Source of the DNA: Prochlorococcus sp. AG-412-P08
GTDB taxonomy: Bacteria; Cyanobacteriota; Cyanobacteriia; PCC-6307; Cyanobiaceae
Direction: 5' to 3'
Length of the DNA stretch: 48,132 nucleotides
Assembly: GCA_003214695.1 (NCBI GenBank)
Contig: QCLI01000009.1
Span: 1 to 48,132 of the forward strand
How positions within the stretch are numbered: position 1 is the first letter of the stretch; each line of letters begins with the position of its first letter. Below the pieces are notes generated by a model. That model saw only the letters and a program-made list of their open reading frames with translations. It was not told where the DNA came from and made no database searches. The position numbers and the translations under genes are program-made. Shown here piece after piece: positions 17,762 to 25,438 of the stretch.

Positions 17762-19207
17762 TTGGCCGTTGATTTTAGATCAGATTTCAATAATGATTGG
17801 AAAGTAATTGAATCAAAAATCATAGAAAATACTGCTTTGCATTCAAAAGGAAAACCAATTGTTGCTTTTGTCCATTTGGGCTGTGAAAAGAATCTTGTGG
17901 ATACTGAACATATGATGGGTTTGTTGGATGAAGGAGGATATTGCGTAAGCTCTAATCCGTCTGATGCATCCCTTGTCGTTGTTAATACGTGTAGTTTTAT
18001 TCAGGAAGCTAGAGAAGAGTCTGTTAGGACATTAATTGGCTTAGCAGACGAAGGTAAAGAAATCATAATTGCTGGCTGCCTTGCGCAACATTTTCAGGAT
18101 GAGTTATTGCAGTCAATTCCAGAGGCTAAAGCAATTGTGGGAACGGGAGACTATCAACATATATTGAATGTGTTAAAGAGAATAGAGAAGGGTGAAATAG
18201 TTAACCAAGTTTCCCAAGTGCCACAATTTGTTGGTGATGAGAAACTTCCTCGTTATAGAACTACTGGTAAGGCCGTTGCATATATAAAAGTTGCCGAAGG
18301 GTGTGATTACAGTTGCGCTTTTTGTATTATTCCTAAACTACGTGGAAAACAACGTAGTCGCACGATTGAATCAATTGTTTTAGAAGCTAAAAGGCTTGCT
18401 TCGCAAGGAGTTAAAGAATTAATTTTGATTAGTCAAATAACTACTAACTATGGTTTAGATCTTTATGGACGTCCTTCTCTTGGAGATCTTTTAAAAGCTC
18501 TTGGAGATGTTGAGATTCCGTGGATAAGGGTTCATTATGCATATCCTACTGGCTTGACTGCAGATGTAATTAATATTTTTAAGGATATCCCAAATATACT
18601 TCCTTATTTCGACTTGCCATTACAACATAGTCACCCTGAAGTTCTTAGGGCTATGAATCGCCCTTGGCAAGCAAACTTGAATACAAATTTGTTGAATAGG
18701 ATTCGAGATCAAATACCAGATGCAATTTTTAGAACATCCTTGATTGTTGGATTTCCTGGGGAAACGGAGAAACACTTTGATCACCTTGTTTCTTTTGTTC
18801 AGAACCAGGAGTTTGATCATATTGGTGTTTTTACTTTTTCTTCGGAAGAGGGAACTAAGGCTGCAAATTTAGATGATCAAATTCCTTTGCATATTGCTCA
18901 GGCAAGAAAAGACAAAATAATTTCTATTCAGCAGCCAATTGCTGCTAGGAGAAATCAAAGTTGGGTTGGCAGGACTGTAGATGTATTACTTGAAAGAAGA
19001 GAGCCTGAAACTAAAGAGATTATTGGTCGCTGTTATCGTTTCGCTCCAGAAGTTGATGGAACAGTGAGAATCCTATTGGGATCAGATGAAAATGAATTAA
19101 GGGAAGGGATGATGATACCTGTTTTGCTTACTGGGTCTGATTTTTATGATTTGACCGGTGAAGTTATTGGTGCAAAGGAAATGGTTCTATCCGCAAGAGG
19201 AAAATAA
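17762..19207 (+). CDS. rimO: ribosomal protein S12 methylthiotransferase
   Basis: Radical-SAM enzyme that adds a methylthio group to an Asp of ribosomal protein S12. 481 residues. The UPF0004 domain has Cys41 (HLGCEKN), Cys77 (NTCSF) and Cys106 (AGCLAQ) for the auxiliary cluster. The radical-SAM triad is Cys181, Cys185 and Cys188 (CDYSCAFC). A TRAM domain ends the protein. The [11 protein letters not shown] form separates RimO from MiaB. The start is TTG at 17762; about 30 N-terminal residues before the family core are not conserved, so a later start is possible. Confidence 0.95.
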   Translation: MAVDFRSDFNNDWKVIESKIIENTALHSKGKPIVAFVHLGCEKNLVDTEHMMGLLDEGGYCVSSNPSDASLVVVNTCSFIQEAREESVRTLIGLADEGKEIIIAGCLAQHFQDELLQSIPEAKAIVGTGDYQHILNVLKRIEKGEIVNQVSQVPQFVGDEKLPRYRTTGKAVAYIKVAEGCDYSCAFCIIPKLRGKQRSRTIESIVLEAKRLASQGVKELILISQITTNYGLDLYGRPSLGDLLKALGDVEIPWIRVHYAYPTGLTADVINIFKDIPNILPYFDLPLQHSHPEVLRAMNRPWQANLNTNLLNRIRDQIPDAIFRTSLIVGFPGETEKHFDHLVSFVQNQEFDHIGVFTFSSEEGTKAANLDDQIPLHIAQARKDKIISIQQPIAARRNQSWVGRTVDVLLERREPETKEIIGRCYRFAPEVDGTVRILLGSDENELREGMMIPVLLTGSDFYDLTGEVIGAKEMVLSARGK

Positions 19208-19285
19208 AAAATTACTGATTTCATTAAGTTGATTCTAATTGTTTAACCTGATTCCTACCAGTCTTACCTATTGAGAAGAAAGACA

Positions 19286-19378
19286 CTAGATTAATTTAAC
19301 GGTTTTTAGAATTTTGCTGATAGCAAATGCTGTACAAAGTCCAAGGCCAAGAAGTCCAAAATAAAATAAAATTCCCAT
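19286..19378 (-). CDS. petL: probable cytochrome b6f subunit PetL (30 aa)
   Basis: A 30-residue single-span protein: MGILFYFGLLGLGLCTAFAI, then SKILKTVKLI. The length, the one transmembrane helix and the basic end K-x-V-K-L-I match the small b6f subunit PetL, whose cyanobacterial forms end in similar IKLI/VKLI sequences. It would sit in the thylakoid membrane at the edge of the b6f complex. The call rests on size and this short motif only. It is convergent with rimO (78 bp between stops). Confidence 0.55.
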   Translation of the reverse strand: MGILFYFGLLGLGLCTAFAISKILKTVKLI

Positions 19379-19451
19379 TTACAAGCTAATGTTTTTTTTA
19401 TTAGAACAGAACTAGGTACCTTTTGTGGCGATTTAGTTCTTTTTTTTAAAT

Positions 19452-19853
19452 TTAGTCTTGAATGTAAGGCTTGCCATTGATTAAACAGTCTTCAGCTTTT
19501 TGAAGCTCTCTCCCAAGGTAAAGCGCATGATCAAGCTTGCTTATTGGAAAAGGAGCTTTGCCTTCAGTTAACTGTATACCAACTTCTTTTGCTGTTTTCC
19601 CTTTGAAAATATTAATTGGGGCTCGCTTTTCTCCATTTGTACATTTGAGGGTTTTTCCAGTTTTAGGGTCCTTTGCTATTCCTTTTTCATCAATATTATT
19701 ACTAAATTGCTCAACGATTAATTCATTTTGCTCTTGGTTGACTTGAATTAAGAAATATCCTTTAGGATCCAAAGCAATATGCCTTGAAGAGTAATTTTCA
19801 TCAATATGTTTGAATAGCTCTTCCTTGTCTTCTTTGGTGATGATTTTAGTCAT
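19452..19853 (-). CDS. DUF4346 domain protein
   Basis: 133 residues. The core DPKGYFLIQVNQEQNELIVE, then KDPKTGK, then a R-A-P-I-N-I-F-K-G-K-T-A-K-E stretch and SKLDHALYLGRELQKAE form the DUF4346 pattern found in cyanobacterial proteins of unknown function. The ATG at 19853 (MTKIITKED) is chosen over an upstream one at 19868 because the family region begins close to it. It is a soluble cytoplasmic protein. The reaction is not known. Confidence 0.75.
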   Translation of the reverse strand: MTKIITKEDKEELFKHIDENYSSRHIALDPKGYFLIQVNQEQNELIVEQFSNNIDEKGIAKDPKTGKTLKCTNGEKRAPINIFKGKTAKEVGIQLTEGKAPFPISKLDHALYLGRELQKAEDCLINGKPYIQD

Positions 19854-20166
19854 ATTTAAAAAATACAAATTCGAGCAAATTTAAACAAGTCGTGGTTTTT
19901 GAAAAGAAATAATTGTTTAGCTTTCTTTAGTTTGACCATGTTACCTCTAAAAATATCTCAATTTTATAAATTCATTGCTCAATATCAGATTTTGCGAATC
20001 TATAAGCATTTCTGAAATTGACTACGCATCATCTAACTAGTCTTTTCTTTCTAAAACTACTTATGAAAGTTCTTGCAGATTAGACTTTATTCTTAGTAGC
20101 TCTTCCCTATAAAAGTAGGAACATATATTTTACTTCTTAGAAACTTAAAAATGTTCTAAGAAGTAA
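19854..20166. other. A+T-rich intergenic region, 313 bp
   Basis: Lies upstream of the DUF4346 gene and downstream of the small membrane protein gene, both on the minus strand. I see no coding frame of note. Its right end holds a long perfect inverted repeat, listed separately. Confidence 0.5.
20131..20165 (-). other. 12-bp perfect stem-loop at a gene 3' end
   Basis: TACTTCTTAGAA (20131-20142) pairs with TTCTAAGAAGTA (20154-20165) across an 11-base loop. It begins directly after the stop codon of the minus-strand gene at 20167-20394. There is no T run on the 3' side in either direction, so it is not a standard Rho-independent terminator. It could protect the mRNA 3' end or act in termination with Rho. 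Confidence 0.5.
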
Positions 20167-20394
20167 TCAATTAAACGTTATGTTTTTAAGAATTAATAGC
20201 AGAATCACATTTATTAAAATGAATGAAAGATATATAAGCCTAGGTTTTTTCAATCCCTTGGGTGCAGTAAGCTCAATTCCAAAGAATCTGAATAAAGTTT
20301 GTTTACTGTCTTCATCATAAACCAGAATGCTTTTTTTTAATGACTCTTCAGATTTCTTGTTTTTATTATCTACTTCAAGATTCATATTTTCCAT
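20167..20394 (-). CDS. small hypothetical protein with one membrane span
   Basis: 75 residues. A polar, Lys/Glu/Ser-rich N terminus (1-35) is followed by FRFFGIELTAPKGLKKPRL and a C-terminal hydrophobic span (about 54-72, LSFILINVILLLIL). It is a tail-anchored type of layout. I do not recognise the family. It follows the acyltransferase gene by 17 bp on the same strand and may be the last gene of that operon. Confidence 0.55.
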   Translation of the reverse strand: MENMNLEVDNKNKKSEESLKKSILVYDEDSKQTLFRFFGIELTAPKGLKKPRLIYLSFILINVILLLILKNITFN

Positions 20395-20411
20395 TGATTT
20401 AATTATTTTTA

Positions 20412-21590
20412 TTATTCTAGATATACTTCTTGAATTACAAAAGGAGCTTCACTGTTTGAAGCATTGATTTCTTGAATCATTAAGTTATTAACCTTGGGAA
20501 GGCATGAATTTAGGATAAACGCCATATTCTTGTTATACCAGCGATGCAGACTAAAACATGGAATTGATTGAAAACCTCTCCTAAGTTTGTGCTTTCCGCC
20601 AGCTCCTGGATCAAATTTATTGATGCCTTGTTTTATTGCCCAGCTAATTGGTGAATAATAGCAAAGTTCAAAATGTAGGTTTTGTATCACTTCTTTGCTG
20701 CCCCAATACCTACCCCATAACATATCCCAATTAGTTAGACAAAGAGACATTGCTACGGGATCTTTAGGATCTCCTCTGTGTGCATTGAATAATACAATAT
20801 CTTTTCTTAGACTTTTATCTTCTAATTTTTCAAAGAATTTATTGGTTAAATATTTACTTCCCCATTCCCCCCATCGAGCACAATGATTTTCATAAAATTT
20901 GTGCATTAATTGTAGAATTTCTAGATCTATATCATTATTAGTTAATGCTGTAATTTGCAAATTATTTTTTGCAATTGAAGCTCTTTCTCTTTTTATATTC
21001 CGACGTTGATTAGAGTTGAATCTTTTAAGATAGTCTTCAAAAGTAGTTTCTCCTATTGAACTCCATTGGCTCTGCCGATTTGTCCAAGTTAAATAACCTA
21101 CTGACTCAGCATACTTTTTCCAACTTTGATCTACGTATAGAAAATTACAGCTTAAAATTCCATTTTTAAGAGCAAAGTCGTCAATAAGTTTAAGAATTAT
21201 TTTCGTCAACTCTTTTTCACTTTTACCTTTTGCTATGAAAAATCGGTAACCTTCGATTGGGCTAAGTGGACTCATTCCAACCAGCTTTGGGTAGTAATCT
21301 AGACCTAATTGCATAGATAGCTTTTTAAACTCATGATCAAAAATAAACTCACCATAACTATGATTTTTTAAATATAGAGGTGCCAAAGCGACTATTCGAT
21401 TGTTTTCCCACAAAGTGAGATGAATTGGTTGCCATCCATATTTAGAGGATATACTTTCAGATTGCTCCAGAGCGAACAACCAATTCCAGTTATAAAATGG
21501 ACGAGCACTTGTAACTATTAGAGGATCCCATTGATTCTCTGGGATCTCTTTAATTGATTTATACCAGTTTGCAGTAATTTGATATGTCAA
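20412..21590 (-). CDS. FemAB/GNAT-type peptidoglycan-bridge-like acyltransferase
   Basis: 392 residues, soluble. It carries the fold features of the DUF482/FemAB-like N-acyltransferases: the N-terminal NPLIV-like start (WDPLIVTSARPFYNWNWLFA), a central NQRRNIKRERASI basic block, and the C-terminal GINKFDPGAGGKHKLRRGF block, which is the most conserved region of this family. The acyl substrate and acceptor are unknown; roles in cell-wall or lipid modification are guesses. The start overlaps the stop of the RibD_C-like gene by 4 bp, so they are translated from one message. Confidence 0.85.
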   Translation of the reverse strand: MTYQITANWYKSIKEIPENQWDPLIVTSARPFYNWNWLFALEQSESISSKYGWQPIHLTLWENNRIVALAPLYLKNHSYGEFIFDHEFKKLSMQLGLDYYPKLVGMSPLSPIEGYRFFIAKGKSEKELTKIILKLIDDFALKNGILSCNFLYVDQSWKKYAESVGYLTWTNRQSQWSSIGETTFEDYLKRFNSNQRRNIKRERASIAKNNLQITALTNNDIDLEILQLMHKFYENHCARWGEWGSKYLTNKFFEKLEDKSLRKDIVLFNAHRGDPKDPVAMSLCLTNWDMLWGRYWGSKEVIQNLHFELCYYSPISWAIKQGINKFDPGAGGKHKLRRGFQSIPCFSLHRWYNKNMAFILNSCLPKVNNLMIQEINASNSEAPFVIQEVYLE

Positions 21591-22258
21591 GTTCTATTCC
21601 TTACATATTTAAGAAGAACTTCACTTCCACCTATATCTTTTAATTCTTCTAAAATCCAATTATTTGCTTGGCTTAATTCTGTTGGTAAATTGTCTATTGA
21701 GACTGATGTCCAGCTATATTCACCTGTAAGGATCCTTGGTACGAATGTAATTTGTAGTTCATCAATCTTATCTTCTAATAAAAGCGAAGTGATCAGTTTA
21801 GCGCCTCCAAGAAGTGCAATTTTTGAGAAACCTTTCTGATTCAATATCTCAAGCGTTTCCCCCCATGTCTCTCTCATTACTAGTTGATCATCAAATGATT
21901 TTAATATCAGAGGTGAGATTTTGTTTGGACTTAAAAGCCATTTTTTTACGGGCTGCTTGAAAAATCTCCATGAATTGTCAATTGACCCTTGCTTGCTAAC
22001 TATTAACGAAAGAGGTTGATCTTGCCTTCCTTCTTTTCTTCTTTGATTAATTAACCGTGTGTCGTTAATGAGACATGTACTTTGATGCAGGCTTAAAGTT
22101 GTTCGTCCCATCAATGTCGCATCAGACCATGCTAAAGCTTCTTCTAATGCTTTTTTGTCCCCTGCTCCCCCTATATTTGCCTTGCCCCCAGAAGAGAGTG
22201 CAAGGCGACCATCTAGACTAGCTGCTATAACTAGTCGAACTCTTGGTAAAGTTAACAA
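21587..22258 (-). CDS. RibD C-terminal-domain (DHFR-fold) reductase
   Basis: 223 residues. It has only the reductase half of RibD: N-terminal RLVIAASLDGRLAL with the S-L-D-G-R motif, a GRTTL segment in the nucleotide site, and IALLGGAKLITSLLLEDKIDEL near the C terminus. No deaminase domain is present. In RibD this fold reduces a pyrimidine intermediate of riboflavin with NADPH; stand-alone forms also act on pterins or folates. It starts 3 bp after the PTPS gene and overlaps the acyltransferase gene by 4 bp, so a pterin substrate is an attractive inference. Confidence 0.85.
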   Translation of the reverse strand: MLTLPRVRLVIAASLDGRLALSSGGKANIGGAGDKKALEEALAWSDATLMGRTTLSLHQSTCLINDTRLINQRRKEGRQDQPLSLIVSKQGSIDNSWRFFKQPVKKWLLSPNKISPLILKSFDDQLVMRETWGETLEILNQKGFSKIALLGGAKLITSLLLEDKIDELQITFVPRILTGEYSWTSVSIDNLPTELSQANNWILEELKDIGGSEVLLKYVRNRT

Positions 22259-22261
22259 TTT

Positions 22262-23170
22262 TCAGATAGATTTACTTATCTTAGAATTCTCTACATTGTC
22301 TGCATCTGCATAAATCTCAGCAGCATTATTAGGACTTTCTTGTAGGCGAATTTTGTGTAGATTTGCACCTATCCGATTGATTGGTTCCTTTAATGTATCC
22401 GCTATATGAAGAGCAATATTTTCTGCTGTAGGTACACACTTTGTAAAATGTTCTATGTCTTTATTGAGAAAAGTATGATCAAAAGGTTCGATTATTTTTT
22501 CATCCACTAATTTTTGAAGAGCGCTAATATCGCAAATCATCCCAGTCCGCGAATTAATTGTTCCTCTTACCGTGATATCAACAAGGTAGTTATGCCCATG
22601 TCCATGAGGTCTAGCGCATTTTCCATAGATAATTTCATTTTCTTTTTGAGAGAGTTCTTCTCTGGCTAAGCGATGCGCAGCTGCAAAGTGAGTTCTAATG
22701 GTTAAGTAAGCTTCCATATCTTCTCCTAGATAGTCTGCCCATAGGTTGCTTTGTTCATATAGCCTAAGAGACTTGAGTGGTAAATATGGTTTTAGTCTTG
22801 TCCATATTACCCGAGTTAAAGCCTCAGTTGTTGGTAAGTAACCTTCCGATTTTGCTATATCAAACTCAGGCCAAGTTTCATTGAGGAAGCGAAAGTCAAG
22901 TTGACTCGTCACTTCTTTTTTGATGGCATGCTTGACCTCAGAAAGATTTAAGACCATTCCATCTTCATCAAGTGTTCCATCCATAGAAACAATTAACTCG
23001 TAGTTATGACCATGACCTGGAGCTATTGCACATGGTCCAAACCATTTTGAATTATCATCAGTTGATAATTCAGGCAGCCAATATCTATGGCTAGCACTGA
23101 ATACAGCTCGACGGGTAATCACGCAACGTCGACCTTTCCCATGTTTGCTTTGAGATGTGACTTCACTCAT
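22262..23170 (-). CDS. tandem 6-pyruvoyl-tetrahydropterin synthase (PTPS/QueD family)
   Basis: 302 residues containing two PTPS domains in a row (about 18-150 and 155-290); single-domain enzymes have about 120-150. Domain 2 has all expected residues: zinc ligands His166, His191 and His193 (HGHGHNY), Cys185, Asp231-His232 (FDHTFLN) and Glu278. Domain 1 keeps His28, Cys47, His53, His55 and Asp92, but the catalytic His after the Asp is Phe93 (LDFRFLN). The reaction is conversion of 7,8-dihydroneopterin triphosphate to pyruvoyl- or carboxy-tetrahydropterin. First gene of a three-gene operon with RibD_C and acyltransferase genes. Divergent from aroK. Confidence 0.92.
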   Translation of the reverse strand: MSEVTSQSKHGKGRRCVITRRAVFSASHRYWLPELSTDDNSKWFGPCAIAPGHGHNYELIVSMDGTLDEDGMVLNLSEVKHAIKKEVTSQLDFRFLNETWPEFDIAKSEGYLPTTEALTRVIWTRLKPYLPLKSLRLYEQSNLWADYLGEDMEAYLTIRTHFAAAHRLAREELSQKENEIIYGKCARPHGHGHNYLVDITVRGTINSRTGMICDISALQKLVDEKIIEPFDHTFLNKDIEHFTKCVPTAENIALHIADTLKEPINRIGANLHKIRLQESPNNAAEIYADADNVENSKISKSI

Positions 23171-23223
23171 TAGGCTTCCGCCTCAATGAACACATCTTAA
23201 TTAGTTCTTTGCCCATCTGTTTC

Positions 23224-23793
23224 ATGAAGGATCACATAAACACTAATGAACTAAGTAAAACATTAAGTGGACGTATTATTTATCTTGTTGGCATGATGGG
23301 CTCCGGCAAGTCCAAGACAGGCCCTTATCTTGCTAAATCACTTGGATATAGATTTGTTGATCAGGATGATGTAATTGAGCAAGTTGCAAAATTATCTATT
23401 GCAGAGATTTTTCAAGACGAAGGAGAAAGTAGCTTCCGAGAGATTGAAACTCAAGTTTTGAAGGAAATTGGTCAAAGACATTCACTTGTAGTGGCCACTG
23501 GAGGTGGAGTTGTAACTTGTATTGAAAATTGGGGTATTTTGCATCAAGGAATAGTGATATGGGTTAACCCTATTAGAGAACGCTTAATTGAAAGACTAAA
23601 AGCTGATGTGGATTCGCGTCCTTTATTAGGAACGGAGAATCGTATTGCATCATTAGATAAATTAATGAATGATCGCCATCGTTATTACTCAGAATCGGAT
23701 TTAAATATTGCTGTTGATCAGGAAACCCCAGAGGAAGTAGCGCAATTAATTTTGCAAGCGTTGAAAGCAAAACTTAAGAATTCTCAGGGGTAA
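23224..23793 (+). CDS. aroK: shikimate kinase
   Basis: 189 residues. Phosphorylates shikimate at O3 in the chorismate pathway. P-loop GMMGSGKS near 24-31, D-x-D (VDQDD) near 47-51, substrate Arg region FREIETQVL, and ATGGGVV near 92-98. The ATG at 23224 is preferred; a TTG at 23209 would add five residues. The stop overlaps the convergent CRR7-like gene by 20 bp. Confidence 0.95.
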   Translation: MKDHINTNELSKTLSGRIIYLVGMMGSGKSKTGPYLAKSLGYRFVDQDDVIEQVAKLSIAEIFQDEGESSFREIETQVLKEIGQRHSLVVATGGGVVTCIENWGILHQGIVIWVNPIRERLIERLKADVDSRPLLGTENRIASLDKLMNDRHRYYSESDLNIAVDQETPEEVAQLILQALKAKLKNSQG

Positions 23794-24037
23794 GACGAAT
23801 TGCGAACCATTCCACTTTAAACCCAGGCTTTATTTCGAGATCACACGAAGTGTCAAGCAATCTTTCGGCAGCGGACCTTGTAGAAACTTGATTCTGTAAA
23901 TCTTGAGGCAGCTTCTTCATTGTTTTGAGCCATTCTTCTATCCATTGAATAGTTTCTTCTGCTGTAAGGAATTGTTCGCTTTTGCATGGTTCCATTACCA
24001 AGTAATTTTCGCAATCTCTGATTATTGGATTAGACAT
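23774..24037 (-). CDS. CRR7-like protein (NDH-1 related)
   Basis: 87 residues. The pattern YLVMEP, then EQFLTAEETIQWIEEWL, then ERLLDTSCDLEIKPGFKVEWFAIRL matches chlororespiratory reduction 7 (CRR7) proteins. In plants CRR7 takes part in assembly of the chloroplast NDH complex; cyanobacterial homologues are less studied. The whole conserved part is present. It ends inside aroK on the opposite strand (20-bp overlap) and starts 12 bp after the GST gene stop. Confidence 0.8.
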   Translation of the reverse strand: MSNPIIRDCENYLVMEPCKSEQFLTAEETIQWIEEWLKTMKKLPQDLQNQVSTRSAAERLLDTSCDLEIKPGFKVEWFAIRLTPENS

Positions 24038-24049
24038 AGATTTACGGAT

Positions 24050-24775
24050 TTATATCTGCGCAGGATCTCTTTCAAGCAACAATTGCTCGAGATTATTTCT
24101 CCAATTAAACAATGGCTCTAATAGTGGATTGTCCTTATAACCAGGACATCCTTTTCCAAAAAGACTTTCCCCTGAGGAAGTAGGAAAAGACAGTAGTGAT
24201 AATTGAGATGCTACGGCTATATCGGCAATACTTAACGAATTTCCAACTAGCCACTGTTGAGTTTTCACTAAGTTGGATATTTTTTCCAGACTATTAAGCA
24301 AGTTATTACTTTTTTCATTATTAATTGCCTGAGTGAAGCCATTCATGAATTCCAATGGGAGCTTACTTATTAAGTCTTTAAATGATTCTGGCAAATCTTC
24401 TGGTAAAAGAGCTTCCCTTAGTGATGGGTCAATTGCAGCTGCCTTAATAAGTTCAATACGAATCTCTTTAGCCAAGGTTGTATCTGCCCAATCTTCGATA
24501 ATGTGGGCATTTGTAGATTCTTGTGGTTCGCTAGGAATCAGCTGAGGCTCTTTTGTAATATTTTCCAGATACTCAATTATTGCACTGGAATCTGCAACGA
24601 CATTTTCCCCATCCTTCAACAAAGGTACTTTCCGTTGTCCGGAAAGCTTGAAAACATTGACTTGTCCAATGCCAGGCGTAATTTCAATAGTTCTGTAACT
24701 CATTTTTTTTGCCTGAAGGACCATGCGGACTTTTAGGCAAAAAGTAGAATGCTGAAATTGGTAGAGTTCCAACAT
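24050..24775 (-). CDS. glutathione S-transferase family protein
   Basis: 241 residues. Thioredoxin-fold N terminus (about 1-75) with the active-site region QHSTFCLKV (Ser10, Cys13), the cis-Pro block KVPLL, and DSSAIIEYL for glutathione binding. An all-helical C-terminal domain contains LSIADIAVASQLSLL, the N-capping box region. The substrate cannot be inferred. The CRR7-like gene follows on the same strand. Confidence 0.9.
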   Translation of the reverse strand: MLELYQFQHSTFCLKVRMVLQAKKMSYRTIEITPGIGQVNVFKLSGQRKVPLLKDGENVVADSSAIIEYLENITKEPQLIPSEPQESTNAHIIEDWADTTLAKEIRIELIKAAAIDPSLREALLPEDLPESFKDLISKLPLEFMNGFTQAINNEKSNNLLNSLEKISNLVKTQQWLVGNSLSIADIAVASQLSLLSFPTSSGESLFGKGCPGYKDNPLLEPLFNWRNNLEQLLLERDPAQI

Positions 24776-24834
24776 AAAGTTTTTAAGTCAAAATAGATCA
24801 GAATAGCTATTAAGGATATTGAATAGCAAGAACA

Positions 24835-25041
24835 ATGGGTGAGTTTTTTTCTAATGTTTCTAGATATCCTAAATATCTAATAACAATCATCCTTGGAGTT
24901 TTTGCTGCTTCACTGGAACCATTAATTCGTAGAAGTAAAAACCCTGTGACAGCGATATCGTTGATTGGTGCTTTGATTAGTGGCCTTTTAACTTTGGTTT
25001 TTATTGTTCGTGGAATGGTTTTCCCATCATCTTTGCTTTAG
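24835..25041 (+). CDS. Ycf33/DUF751 family small membrane protein
   Basis: 68 residues with two hydrophobic spans (about 14-28 and 40-62). The N-terminal [20 protein letters not shown] followed by [14 protein letters not shown] matches DUF751, the family of plastid Ycf33. Function unknown. The stop is 2 bp before the rbfA start, so the genes form one transcript. Confidence 0.82.
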   Translation: MGEFFSNVSRYPKYLITIILGVFAASLEPLIRRSKNPVTAISLIGALISGLLTLVFIVRGMVFPSSLL

Positions 25042-25043
25042 TT

Positions 25044-25436
25044 ATGGCTCAAAGTAGACGTGTTGAAAAAGTTGCTGCACTGATTCGAAAGGAGATGAGT
25101 CATCTTTTATTGAATGGGCTTAGGGATCACCTTATTCAGTCGACAATGATTACTATTACTAACGTTGAGGTCTCAGGTGATCTGCAACATTGCAAAATCT
25201 TTGTAAGTATTTTTGGAGATTCAAATCACAAGAATGCAGTTTTTTCGGAATTAGAAGCTTCTCAAGTTTTTCTTAAAGGTGAATTAGGTAGAAGATTGCA
25301 GATGCGCAGAGCTCCTGAAGTTGTTTTCAAGCTAGATAGGGGTATGGAAAAAGGTACTCCTGTACTTGATCTTTTAGGTCAATTAGAAGATGAGAGAAAA
25401 GCGAAAAATTCTGATTTGATTGAAAATCAAGATTAA
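25044..25436 (+). CDS. rbfA: 30S ribosome-binding factor A
   Basis: 130 residues. RbfA helps late 30S subunit maturation at the 16S 5' end and is important in cold. It has the KH-like fold signatures [18 protein letters not shown] at the N terminus, [16 protein letters not shown] in the middle, and [20 protein letters not shown] near the end. The ATG lies 2 bp after the DUF751 stop, and the nagZ GTG lies 2 bp after the rbfA stop. Confidence 0.95.
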   Translation: MAQSRRVEKVAALIRKEMSHLLLNGLRDHLIQSTMITITNVEVSGDLQHCKIFVSIFGDSNHKNAVFSELEASQVFLKGELGRRLQMRRAPEVVFKLDRGMEKGTPVLDLLGQLEDERKAKNSDLIENQD

Positions 25437-25438
25437 TT

